Shown: positions 1 through 11,488 of the stretch, one piece after another
Layout of the letters: each line of letters begins with the position of its first letter
How positions within the stretch are numbered: the first letter of the stretch is position 1
Made by a program: the position numbers and the translations under genes
The notes under the pieces: generated by a model
What the model saw: the letters and a program-made list of their open reading frames with translations, nothing else
What the model was told of the DNA's origin: nothing
Database searches by the model: none
Assembly (NCBI GenBank): GCA_003665825.1
Contig: QPFY01000010.1
Coordinates: 496,001-560,000, forward strand
Reading direction: 5' to 3'
Length of the DNA stretch: 64,000 nt
From: Microbotryum silenes-acaulis
Lineage: Eukaryota; Basidiomycota; Microbotryomycetes; Microbotryales; Microbotryaceae

Positions 1-1497
1 GAGCGAGATTATGAGCACGCCTTTCGGTCGCAACATGCGTCCCATGATCGACCAAATGTTCCGAGGAGGCAATGCTCGGCCCGATGCTTCCAACGCCGTC
101 CAGTCACTGCTTCCGCCGACGACGGGCTCAAACTCCTCGACTGCGACTCCTTCTCAGCAGTCCATGGGATCGAATCTTCAAATTTGTACATCCCCCGCAT
201 CGATGCAGACTGCTCTGTCCGAGAATCCGGCCGTTGCGGTCATGTTCACGTCGAACAGTTGTCCGCCTTGTAACGCTGTCAAGCCCTACTTTGAAGAGCT
301 GGCGAGAACCCACGGTGCTGGCGCAAAGCGGATCGTTTTCGTCCTGGTCGAGATGGGCCTCGGTGGTGGTGCACAGGTTGCATCAGATCCGGCGTTCGGG
401 GGACCGATACGTGCTACACCCACGTTCGTCTTTTTTGCTCGGGGCGAAAAGCTCGGACAGTGCCAGGGAGCGGATCGACAGGAGTTAAAGACCCAAGTTC
501 AAATTTTGGAAATGGAGGTTTACCCGGGTGAGCGAGATGATTTGCGATCAGCCTGAAAAAGTACGTGCTGACCGGATCCTTGCACATAGCCCACGCCCAC
601 ACCAAGCTATCCCTCCCGGCTGTCACGAAGCTCTCCAAGTCTCTGGCCCCCGTCACCTACCCTAGCTTCCCTCCACTACCCGTGCTTGCGAAGAAACTTG
701 ATGCGAGCCTTGTCAACCACCAAGACAAGATAGATTCGACGACTCGTGATGTTTTGACCAAACGGGTCATTGCCTACCTTGCCGCTCTTCCAGCGCCGCC
801 GGTCGCTCCTAAAACACCGCTACCTGCGGACGCGTGGATCCCAGCGACCGAGAAAGCACTCGAGGCCCTCGATCCTCAAGAGTGGTTCCCTCTCTTGGAC
901 ACCTATCGGATAGCCCTAGCTCGGGACATATCTCGACTCTCCGCCTCGACTGATTTTACTTCCCTCATCCCACGACTACTTGAACGAACGTGCACCGACC
1001 TCGAATCGAGCGAGAAAGCCTTGATCCTCACGCTCGTCCGCTTCGTTTCCAACATGCTACCTTCACCTACGTTGGTTAACTTACTCCTCGAGCGGTCCTC
1101 CTTTGATACTGTCACAAGGATCATCGTACGAGCTCTACTTGATCCTGATCAGAGCGTGCGTAGCGCTGGGTCCGGTCTAGCTTGGTCCATCATCAGTCGG
1201 GTCTATGATCGTCGGGTCGGGTCGGCCTCGATCGACGCCGATGAAGAATGGCAAGTCGAGATGGCGAGTGCACTCTTCGAAGCCTTATCGAAGGAGGAAG
1301 AAAGCGTCGAGGTCGTGCATCGTTTGGCGGCTACGTTGGGTTTGTTGATGTTTCAGAGTTCACATGCGGACCCGGTCAAGGAATTGCTTGGGGTGCTGGG
1401 TCTGGAGGAGGTGGTCAATGGAAAAGCTAAGTTGCTTGAGGGGAACGCAGAGGTGGCTCAGTTATTCAAGGAGTTAGATATTTTGTGTCAATCATAG
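1..1497 (+). CDS. Thioredoxin-like plus PUL-domain protein (5' partial), probable PPPDE-Trx-PUL family
   Basis: The gene enters from the left edge: the frame is open at base 2, so the ATG at 11 need not be the start. Exon 1 runs to 527 and exon 2 covers 590-1497, with an intron at 528-589 (GTGAGC...CTGAC...CATAG). The first visible part is a thioredoxin fold with a CPPC active-site motif (SNSCPPCNAVKP), encoded near 259-294. The second exon is an all-helical, ARM-like region that I read as a PUL domain, the Cdc48/p97- and Ub-binding module of Doa1/PLAP. In fungi this order commonly follows an N-terminal PPPDE (desumoylating isopeptidase-like) domain, which would lie left of the window; that part is inferred. 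Likely role: SUMO/ubiquitin deconjugation coupled to Cdc48. Confident on Trx, fairly confident on PUL. Confidence 0.8.
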
Positions 1498-1946
1498 ACT
1501 TATGAAGCTGGCAAGAACGACGCTTGTCATCTTGAACCCGATCAGCAGGTGCTTTCCTCGATGGCGCTGAGATTTTGAGTGGAGCGAGCTCAAACCCTCT
1601 CAAACCGGCCAAGTCCCTTCCCGGCCCGGTGATCACTAGACCACTCGCTCCTCTTCCAGTCCATGCCCCACCTTCGAGCCCACCGCCGACGATCCCGATT
1701 TGCGAACTCTTCCTCTACACAGCACTTCCTCACGCCATCGTGTGTGAAGTTGCAAGGGCATTCGGGTGCTCTCTACTGCCGAGAACACGGGTCTTCGACG
1801 TCATCCCCGACTTACATTTCAGCTGGCCGAGATCAAGATCGACCTTCGTAACGTTGTCCCTTCCACTCGTGTATCGTCGCTCTTGCGGCTCGACGTGGAC
1901 TTTGCTAGGTCGAAACCAGTGCTACGGAACTATCTCGAGATCCACC
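1498..1946. other. Intergenic / upstream region of the zeta-toxin-like gene
   Basis: About 450 bases between the PUL-protein stop and the chosen start of the next gene. The frame of the downstream gene stays open back to about 1575, but it has no ATG before 1947 and its translation lacks recognisable domain character. Another frame (about 1660-1850) has a Cys/His-containing stretch that I cannot assign. An unrecognised upstream exon cannot be excluded. Confidence 0.4.
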
Positions 1947-3245
1947 ATGTCGAACGAGTCGATCGTCTCGCCTACGTCTACGAACGAGCCACCACCTGAG
2001 CTTACGCCAGCACAATTGACTCGATCGACCGCGGAGCTCTACGCAAGACCTACCCCGTCGTCTTCATTGTCCGATTCAGATACGCATCATGGGATGTACG
2101 CTGCCCAACGCAAGGAACTCGATTGGAAGTACCATCGCATTCCAACCAAGGAACGCCAGCTCTTGCAAGACTCGATCGTCAGCTCCGTCCTAGCGCGGGC
2201 TCATCGCGATTGTGAACGAAGGCAATCAGACGGACCCGAGGAATCAGACCATTCTAAAAAGCCCTTGGCACTCTTCACGGCCGGTGGGATGGGAGCGGGC
2301 AAAGGTCATACGCTACGGGAGATGCTCAAGGATGGCACGATCCGACTGCCCCGGGATTTCGTTTGGGTCGACCCTGATGCTCTGGCTAGAGAATTACCCG
2401 AACGGGAACAATACCTTAGGGCCGATGCAAAGACGGCGAGTAAAAAACTGCATCCCGAGGCGGCTTTGCTGCAGGAGATTCTGTCCGAGGTCGCTAGGAG
2501 CAAGAGGAGGAGTTTGGTCGTGGATGGGAGTTTGAGCGATTGTGCTTGGTTCTCCAAGTTGATGAAGTGAGTCAAACTCTACATAGGGTGGCTTATTACG
2601 TGTGTTCTTATGGTTCTGACGATCCGCCCCTGCGTACCTTGCAGGCGGTATGGCGCCGATGGGTACGACTGCGAGATCGTCTTTGTCGTGAGTCCTTCGC
2701 CAGGCGTTTATTTCGAGCGTCGAGCACACTTGATGGCATTTAGCTGAGTTGATTTAATCTTCATACAGACTGCTCCCGAGGAAAAGATGCTGGAGCGAGC
2801 TCAGAGAAGGGCCAAGATTACCGGACGGGTCAGTGCTTCTCTCCAATCGCGCACAATTTTCGTCCAGCGGCCTAACGCTTCTCGTCCCGACTGACCAGAT
2901 AACAAATCCAGATGCGCTCAAACACTCGAGGGAAAAGTCACCGCAATGTGTGAGACACCTCTCAACGCCTGCTCATGTCCGAAGGTGCGCTAGGTGCGAG
3001 CTTCGTCGGAAGTGAGCGCAGCGGACTGACTTGTTCACTGGCGTTTGGCTCACAGGGTCCGACTAGTCGACAACGCCTCGGACGATGCACCGAGTCGCAT
3101 CGTGTATGACTCGAACAAGGATCCAATTTGGCGGGATCGACCTGATGATGCAGGTGTCGATGTTAAGGGTTTCGTCGATGGTCGATTGGAGCAAGGCGAG
3201 GATGGGGTCGTGAGGGAAAAGGCGGATAGAAAGGCTCACATGTAG
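1947..3245 (+). CDS. Zeta-toxin-domain P-loop kinase-like protein (eukaryotic homologue)
   Basis: Five exons: 1947-2566, 2645-2687, 2769-2828, 2899-2984 (or to 3011) and 3056-3245. The two exon-4 ends keep the same phase and give 332 or 341 aa. The start was chosen at 1947 because CCACC precedes the ATG and no earlier in-frame ATG exists. A Walker A loop (GGMGAGKGHT, around residue 105) is followed by a helical core with a VWVDPD strand, and after splicing by a TAPEEKMLERAQRR segment like the lid/helix region of the zeta-toxin fold (Pfam Zeta_toxin). Bacterial zeta proteins phosphorylate UDP-N-acetylglucosamine. Fungal relatives are widespread and their substrate is unknown, so I assign only a P-loop phosphotransferase fold. 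No antitoxin-like gene is adjacent. Exon 4 is the least certain part. Confidence 0.72.
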
Positions 3246-3940
3246 ATATTTCTGGAGGAGGTCGAATGGATTTTTGTTGTAAGCCTTACATTGCCCTGCT
3301 TTCCAAACACTTGAGCATTCGCTACTGAAGAAATGAGGCCGGGGTCGCCGGGTATGCCATAGGTCCGTGCACACGAGCCGGGCCGGGTTAGTGACCAGCG
3401 CGAGTTCGCCAGAGTCTGATCAGGTCTGCCTATCTTTATCCAACCGGCCCAGCACCGAGGGCTGTGCAGCGCATCCATCGAACAGGCAGCACTCGGGAAC
3501 AGCGGCACGGCTTCTTGATATCGGCTACATCAAACTACAAGCCTGAACGGTGGCCCAGGTGCAGCTCAATCGCCCCACGGCCAACGCGACCTCACCACTT
3601 GGCACGGTTCCACTTTGGCTTGTCCGGTGTTCCTTGGATCGCCAGCCGAGTCGAGTGTGTAGTGTAGTGGGAGGGAGAGACGACTCGACCCGATCAACGG
3701 CTTGGTGTGTCATCTGGATCTGGATTGGACTCGTATCACGCCAGATCCCGTTCGCCGTTCGATCGTTTGCTTGGTGACCACTCTGTTCAGCAAACACGGG
3801 TGCCCGCCGCCTGCCGTCTCAGAGACACGTACTCCGGTCGCGACCGCCCCACCTGCCGATCCCCGGGCGGTCGACCACCAACACGCAAGCCATCGCTCGA
3901 TTGAATAGACACTCCTTATCCAAATCTTCGAGCCTAGGAC
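3246..3940. other. Intergenic region, promoter side of SEC8
   Basis: About 695 bases between the zeta-like gene stop and the SEC8 start. Short open frames occur on both strands but none has domain character or good splice partners. It presumably carries the 3' end of the upstream gene and the SEC8 promoter. No repeat or RNA gene was recognised. Confidence 0.5.
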
Positions 3941-6900
3941 ATGTCGAGACAGCCCAACTCGCGTCTGCCGCCGAGTCACACCAGCGGTGCCTCCTCACCT
4001 TCGTCGTTCCATTCCCCCGACTCGCCCGGGCGATATGGTGACGAACACGCGCCTTCACGACCGGAGCGCTCAACCCGGAGACCACTCGGGAGCACATCCA
4101 GTCCGTCTGGCTTTGCGGCGATGAGCGATGGTCGCTTTCCGGACCAAGACAACTCGCGCCGACCAAGTGGGGCGGGTCCCTACCGTGCCGCGCCTTCGGG
4201 CCTGAACAACGTGCACGGCGGCTCATCTGGGGGAGGGCCCTATGATATCAACTCGTCGCATGTCATGGTCAGAAGCGGTAGCAATCAGTCTAATGGTGGC
4301 TACGACGAAGGCGGATCAGGGAACGGTGCCGTGACTAACAAGTCGAGTCGGATGATGGACCAGCTCCGGAAAGGATCCCCCTCCTTCCCCGTCATCAAAT
4401 CATCTTCTTCGCGTCCACACAGTCAGAAGGATGGACTGCATCCATCTTCAGCCTCCAACACCCGCGCAACCCCTTCGCCTGCTTTCCGACGCGATTCGAT
4501 GTCCTCCGATGGCGGGTCCTCGACTTCGTCGCGGTCCCGCTCGCCACGACAGGGCGATGACGGCGAAGAAGCCGTCGGCGTCATGGGTGTGACGGAACCG
4601 ACGATGGCCTTGACGAGTGCCGTTTCAGCCTTCTCCAGTGCTGGCCAACGTAGAGACGGGCGACGAGGTGGCTTGGCCGATCAAGGTTTCGATGCTGCCG
4701 ATGCCGACGAAAAGGGGGTCAAGGTTCACTCGACCGCACTCGACCCGAACGAGTACCCCGACACCCCTGCATTCCGGGAAGTCGAGGCCGTACTGCGCAA
4801 GGTCGTACAAGAATGGCCCGTTATGACTCTTGGCACGAGCCTCGAGGCTGGGGGTCGACAGGCGGGAGAGTTCGACCCTGTTTCGCTCGCGCTCGGCTTG
4901 TTGGACCCCTCGAATCATGGGACCGACAATTCGCTGTCATCGTTCTTGAGGATGAAGGATGATCTCGATCATGCTATTACGGCGACTCTGAGTGACGGCG
5001 ATGCAGCTTCGACATCGAGCTATCGCGCCTTCGAGACGAGTATCTCGACCCACAACTCGACCCTGCAGAGCTTGACGGCGAACCAGAAGCAGATCGTTGA
5101 TCTGCGCAAATCGCTCGTTGATGCGAGAGAGATGCTCGAGGGAAAAGGGAGGGAAGGTCTGTTTGGGCTTTACAACCGGATGAGCCATTTGGAGGAAATG
5201 CTCAAGCTTCTCGACGAAATGTGAGCTCTGGGCAGAACGGACATGGCCAGCTCTGCGAAACTGACGCGAATCTGTCCCGTATGTTTGCAGCGACCATTTC
5301 CGGTCCATTCCTGATCGACTCGAGCTCTTATTGTCCGAAAAACGCTTCCTGTCCGCCGTCGTGCTGCTCGTCCGGTCACTGAAGACGATCAGCAAACCCG
5401 AGATGATGGAAATCGGCGCGCTGACGGATTTGCGGAGCTGGCTCGTCCTGCAAGAAGGCGTGATGCTCGAGATCCTGATCGAGGAACTTCACAACCATCT
5501 CTACCTTAAAAGCTTCTATTGCGACGTGCGATGGAAACCCTACTCGCGGGGACAGACGAGCTTGCCCGTGGTCGATTTCGGAGAAGACGTCGAAACGGCT
5601 GGCGCACCGTCTCATCTTGAGCCCTCGTTCCACTCCTCGGGTCGTTCCACAGCCCGATTACCGCGTTTGACCAAACTGCAACGATACCTCAATTACCTCT
5701 CTTTACGACCTTCCATCAATCCGCTACTGGACGAACCCATCGACGATATACACGACAGCTTAAGCCCGACCGCAGATGATGGGTCCGTCGGCCTCGATGG
5801 TACAGGGATCCCTCTCGGAGGCGACAAGTTCGAGTCGAGCGGTGACAAGCAACGGCCGACGAAAAACCTTGAATTGGACTCGTTCGCTTACATCGAGATG
5901 TTGATGGAGTGTTTGGCATGTCTAGGCAAGCTTGGCTACGGTCTTGATGCGATCTCGCAGCGTGTGCAAGGGGAGATGTTCCAGCTTGTTGAAACGACCG
6001 TGGAGGAGGTCGATGAGCGCAACGATTCGACCAAGCAGGCGTCAATGATCGCTGGTGTCAATCGACCCCAATCGCTGTTCTTTTCGACCTCCGCTTCGAC
6101 TGGCATGAACCTCCAGGAGCAGCGAGGGCCATTGGCTTCCTTGTCGTCGCTATCGCTACCTAACGGAGTAAGAAACCGAACGAGCTTGCTGCGGTTGACC
6201 GCAAGCGAGACGACGGCTCTCGAATCCAACGTCGAAACGCTCAAGGATTTCTTCTGGACCTTGTACTCGAAACTCGATGCGGTGCTGCAAGGCTTTCGCG
6301 TCGCGTACGAGGTCTCGTTACGCATCACGGAGCGAAGGGATTTCAAGGACTCGGCCATCGTCAAATCGTCGTCGGGGAATTTGCTCTTTTCGTTGATGGA
6401 CATCTGGAAACCTGTACAGCAGGAAGTGCGGTCACTGCTGCATGATTACCTGACGGACGATCAGTCGGGGACGGTGTCGTCGCGCAATCCTATCGTTTCG
6501 GTGAACGAGGTGTTACGCCTTGCTCGGCCGAGAGATCATCACAAGGTTAATGCACATCCGTAGGCCAGACACCTCTTTCGAGAGACACAGCTGACAAGTG
6601 CTCGGATTGGTATCATTCTCCCACAGCAAATCTTCAAATTTGCCGACTCGGATCTCAAAGCCTCGTCCAAAGTCTTAAAAATCCACGAGGAAGAGCTCAA
6701 CCGGACGCTCAAGCTCGTACTTCCCGGACTGATGACCGACGGTGCCAACTTTTCCCAATCCTCGGGGATAACACTGGGGAGCGATGACCGGTACGGGGCT
6801 GGTGGTGCTCGTTCTGGGCTGGCCGGAACGCACAAAGCCCTCGTCTCGGCGGATGCGTTCAACGTCTCGGTCCTATTTGGGCCCACGCTTTCCTTTCTCT

Positions 6901-8609
6901 CACGAGTGCGCGAGGTCATGCCCGGAGGTCTGGTTGCCGACCACGATGGCGCGGGTGGGTTCGGAGGCTTCCTCGACGACTTCGTCGTGCGCACTTTTTT
7001 GCCGCAGCTCGAAGAAAAGGTTACACACGTCTTCCACCAGGCCGTCGGCGGGCTCGATGCGTTTCAAGAAGACCCGAACTACAAGAAGGTCTCACGCGTC
7101 CCCATCGTCAAATCGGTCTCGAACCTCATGATGCTCATCACGTCGTTGACATCCATGCTTCAAGCGACGCCTTTCCATCGCGAGTCGTATTCGCACCTCA
7201 TCATCAGCGTCATTCATCAATTCTATCAACGCTGCAACGAGAGGTTCAAGGACCTCACGGCCCGCGAGAATCATGAATCGGCAGCTGGTTCGAACTCCAA
7301 GGCTATGCAGCTCAAGACGTCGGCAAATTGGGCATCGTTGCCTGAGCTGAATGCAACTCTTGTCGATCTTCATGCTGCGATGCCGGACAACACAGACGCT
7401 GCCAGCGCGGCACTGAGGCGCGAGACTAAGATCGAGTTGGACAAGAAGCGTAACAGCCTCGTCAACTCGGAGGATCTGATCACACCGTCGAAGAAGCTGA
7501 TGGCATTGGGGACACTCTACTCGAGTCTGGTGAGCATCGCTGGTGTGAAGAAGTCTTTCAGCTGTCTGATCATCCTGGGGACACTTCTGATGCCGCGCTA
7601 TCCATAGGATTGCTTCATCGCTCACATCTCAGCCCTAAAGCACGTGGCCGACAGACCGAACGGGAGCACCCTCGGCGATGATGCGTCCCCGTCTTCACCT
7701 GTTCTCGACCAGTCCGACGATGGGCACTCTCCTACTCGACCGTTTTCGTTACCTCTGACGAATGAGATGTCAAAGTGGGTCGCACTTCTGGTGGGTTTTC
7801 GCATAGCAGCAGAACTTACTGACATCTTGAATTTCCGATTCCTTCAGACCTTTCGACTCACTGCTCAAGTCCTACCGCCAGCTCGCGAATCTGGTCCTCT
7901 TCACCCTGCGACTTGAGATTCGCCTTAGGACGATCCATTACCTGGACAAGGCGACAAGGGATGGCGTGTACCAGCTCGCAGAGGACATCGCCGAACCCGA
8001 TCCGAGCGTGGTCGATCTGAACTCGGATCTGGCCGAGTGTGACGAGTGTGCAGCAACCACACTAGCAGAGCCGGAACGAAAGTGAGTCGACTCTGACGAC
8101 GGAAAAGCGTGCGTTTCGACTGACCGCAAAGTCCTCCTTGTCTTAGATTCATCTTCGAGGGCCTCTCGCTGCTCATGGACCAACTGCTCATCTCGAACGC
8201 GCGTCACATCCGTCTAGCGAACCAGTTCGGTCTTAAAAAAATGCTTCGCAACATCCTCGCCCTACAACAAAACCTCAAGAACCTCGGCGACGCTCCGCTA
8301 CAAGTCAACTTTGATCGTTCACGGAAGTTTTGGGACGTGTTCGGTCGAGGACCCAAGGAGATGCTGGATGCGATTCGGGAGGGTACAATCAAGTACGACT
8401 TTGAGGATTATAAGGCTTTGTTGAACTTGATGTGCGGTGTCGATCAATCGTCCAAGGATGGGACGACGATGGGATTGATGGGAGGTGCTGGGGCAGGGTC
8501 AGGCACGGGACCGGATGGAGCACCGTTGAGTGCGAGTGGGGGGGACCGGTCGAGGCGGATGTACAACGAGTACCTGATCGATCTATTCGCCTTGGACGTC
8601 GGGGAGTGA
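3941..8609 (+). CDS. SEC8: Exocyst complex subunit Sec8 (EXOC4)
   Basis: Six exons: 3941-5220, 5291-6545, 6627-7529, 7608-7774, 7848-8081 and 8147-8609, joining in frame to 1433 aa. Sec8 is a core subunit of the octameric exocyst that tethers secretory vesicles to the plasma membrane at growth sites. The first ~270 residues are Ser/Pro/Gly-rich and probably disordered. The Sec8 exocyst domain begins near YPDTPAFREVEAVL. Across the exon 1/2 junction lies the family's best-conserved block, including KPEMMEIGALTDLR and ILIEELHNHLYLKS. The C-terminal exons carry the helical bundle (LANLVLFTLRLEIR, MDQLLISNARHI). The protein is longer than yeast Sec8 (about 1065 aa), mostly through the N-terminal extension and glycine-rich inserts near the C-terminus. 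Confidence 0.93.
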
Positions 8610-9113
8610 TTCAGGATGGGGGTTTGGGGGCTTGGGGATGTGCATGGACTTTTTTTCGCACTTGCTCGTAAGGGGTGATGGCGACGAATAATTCGATTCA
8701 GTTGCAGGACTTTTAGTCGCTTGTTTCACGGCCCGCCTATTTCGGAATGTCACGGAAAGCTCTTGCCGATAAGACTGACATCATCAGCAGCATCATACAT
8801 TTTGTCGAGTACTTTCGAGTAATTTCGAAGCTCTGAGCGCCGCCCGTCGCGTGGAGCCCCTGGGACGGGCAAGCTCTCCTTCCGTCCATGCTTGCTGCTG
8901 GCGTTCAAAACACGCACCGGCGCTCAAGACTATAAGGAACCTTGGGGACTTGTCCACTTGGGCAAGCTAAGGTCGGTCATCTGCGCCCCAGAGGCCCGTG
9001 ATGGGACCGGTTTCGCCGGGGAACGCATGGTTCAACGTGTTGACTCCCAGTGAGCGCTTCCAACTTCCACAGCACGGGACGGTATATCAAACACCAGTGC
9101 TATCGCCAGACCT
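8610..9113. other. Intergenic region between SEC8 and NUP57
   Basis: About 500 bases with no supportable gene. It must hold the SEC8 3' end and the NUP57 promoter. A TATAAG-like string occurs near 8931, but its distance to the next start makes any TATA role speculative. Confidence 0.4.
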
Positions 9114-10945
9114 ATGTCGTTCTCATTCGGTACGTTGCTGTGGTCACGCTGTTCAGTCACATGTGGCGGTCTAGCTCAGGGCTCTCGGCTCTCGGCTCCA
9201 ATTGCGATGTTGAAACAGGCACACCCGCGGCGACCGCGAACAAAATTCCCGACCTTACAGGTCAGTTGCCCGGTTAAAGAGTCGATTACAAGCATGATGT
9301 CTGGATAGGGTTGCTGATGTAACGCTGCCCTTTCCGCATAGCTTCGGCACGCGCTACAACGACGCCCAGTGCGACCCCCTCCCTCTTTGGCTCGGCTCAG
9401 ACTTCGACTCCTGTGCCGACAGGTGGTCTCTTTGGTGCCACGCCCACCTCCGCTGCCGGAACCACGGGAAACTTGTTTGGTGGCTTCGGTGTAGCGACAC
9501 CGACTTCCGGTGGTGGTCTCTTTGGCCAATCCACCCCTGGTGCCGGACTGTTCGGTGCCTCCTCGACGTCGCAGGCCCCAGCAACGACCTCCCTGTTCGG
9601 TCAACAGCAGTCGACAACGACAACACCTGGTCTGTTCGGTGCTTCCGCCTCTACAGCCTCGCAGGGAGGTTCTTCCTTGTTCGGCGCCACCTCGCAACCG
9701 GGAGCAACTTCTTCACTCTTTGGCGCGTCGGCGGCACCGGCAGGGCAGTCATTGTTCGGCCAGTCCCAGCAAACACCGTCTTTTAGTTTTGGTGCTAGCA
9801 ATCAATCTCAGCAACAGGGGAACAGTGCCACTCAGCCAGCAGTGACGGCCGCTCCCTTGTTTGGTCAATCGCAGTCCGCCGCGACGGCTTCTCTATTCGG
9901 CTCCAAGCCAGCTTCGTCTTCGCTATTCGCCTCCAACTCGACCTTCGGTGTTCAGCCCAATCCAGCCGGTCAACCCCAACCTCCCATGCCCAGACTCGGC
10001 GACCCTTACCCACCCCCAAACCCGAACGAGCGACCGATCGAAGCCCGCATCGAAGCCATCAAGTCCGCCTGGGACCCACAAGATCCCAAGTGTCGCTTCC
10101 AGACGTATTTTTACAACGAACCAGCTCCGCCCAACAACGTCAAGATGTATGGAAGGCCACCACAAGGGACAGATGAGAAGGCTTGGCAAAAGGCCGTGCG
10201 GGAAAATCCTGATCCCGAGAAGTGAGTCGGCTCCGCAGGGGCTGCCGAGGGGCAAGTTAGGATATCTTTGCTTAAACCATGACTACACTTCACAGACTGG
10301 TTCCGGCCATTGCCATCGGTTTCCCCGCGATCCAAACCCGAATCGAGTCGCAGCAAAAGCAGGCTCTCGCGCACCAAGCTCTGCTCAGCGAGATCCGAAC
10401 TCACCTCTCCGAACTATCGTCGACACATTCTCTTGTGACTTCACTGCGCACATTACGAGCCACACAAACGGCGACCGCACTAGACGCCCGCGTGCTCGCC
10501 TTGATCGCCAAGGTCTCGGCATTGACCCCGAGTCGAAACGCGAGCGTGCGAAGCGAGGAGGATGCGATGCGCGTTCGACTTGAGAGCATGGCTGGGGATG
10601 CAGAAAGGGCTCAAGGTCGAGCGAACGAGTTGTGGAGTGGTGTCGGGGCCGTCAAAGCACGGAAGCAGGCGTTGGCTGGGGAACGCGAGTGGGCCGTCGT
10701 AGATGAAGAGGGGTTGAGACAAGTACTCGAGGTGAGCAACCCTTGTCACGCTCACGTCGCGCGTTCTTCGCTGAACCAGACTCGAGACACTGTCTTTACC
10801 ACAGATCCTTGCATCGCAGCAAGCTGGCTTGGATCACTTGACCAAGACGTTGCAGAAAGCTGCCAGCGACGTGGAGGTGATCAACGAGGCTTTCGGCCTG
10901 TCGACAAGGCCACCGTCGTCGGTCAACAACACACCCAGGAGTTGA
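9114..10945 (+). CDS. NUP57: FG nucleoporin of the Nup54/Nup57 family
   Basis: Four exons: 9114-9129, 9342-10221, 10296-10731 and 10805-10945, giving 490 aa. Nup57/Nup54 is part of the Nsp1/p62 channel complex that lines the nuclear pore. The first half contains about a dozen LFG repeats (GLFG/SLFG type) in a Thr/Ser/Ala/Gln-rich disordered region. The conserved Nup54 domain starts near IEARIEAIKSAWDP and contains CRFQTYFYN. A coiled-coil region follows to the stop, ending in an Asn/Ser tail. Exon 1 encodes only MSFSF plus one base, a typical FG-protein start; it is inferred from phase and the absence of another suitable ATG. The first intron (212 nt) contains an inner stretch (9174-9260) that could look like an exon but breaks the frame. 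Confidence 0.88.
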
Positions 10946-11488
10946 TGAGCGTCGAGAGAATTGATGTAATACAAGTTTTATGCACGCACGAGAGGCCGCA
11001 GGAGCTGTCACGGAGTGTATGGAGAAGAGAGTCCATCCGCTCCTCAGGCGTGGCACGTGCCTGACTTGAGGGCGGGCCTTTTGGCGCAGGGGAGGAGCGC
11101 CAGGCGGGCGGCTGCCTCTGGCATAGTTGAGGTCAGACTGCGCGTAATGGTGATCCATCGAGACGATCTACACGTTGCACCAAAAATAAGCGAAACACAG
11201 TTCTTGATGGCGTGGGGTCAAGCCTGGTGAGTGCCAAAGTTCAAGGTCTTCAAGGATGCGAATTTTGCGCTTGGACGTCACGATCGCAATATCATGTCTC
11301 ACTTTAGTCTCGCTGACGGTTACTAATCAGTTCCTCCGGGTTCCTTCGGGTTCCTTCGCCGAGCTAGGGGACCTCCTAGCTTTCCTTCGCAATCTCCCGC
11401 GTTCGAAAGACCTATAATTTTGTAGGCGCTTCAAGGACAAGGCCATGGAGTACGTTCTTTGAGCTGACTGGCCGCACGTCCACAGATC
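10946..11488. other. Intergenic region with a short hairpin and tandem repeat
   Basis: About 540 bases upstream of the glycosidase gene. A nearly tandem TTCCTTCGGG/GTTCCTTCG block lies at about 11330-11360. It is followed at 11363-11380 by an inverted repeat (GCTAGG, 6-base loop, CCTAGC). Either could be a regulatory element of the secreted enzyme. No coding signal seen. Confidence 0.45.

Noticed and set aside
9174..9260. Extra internal exon in NUP57
   Set aside because: It has usable splice signals, but its length does not keep the reading frame and it lacks FG repeats; one 212-nt intron is simpler.
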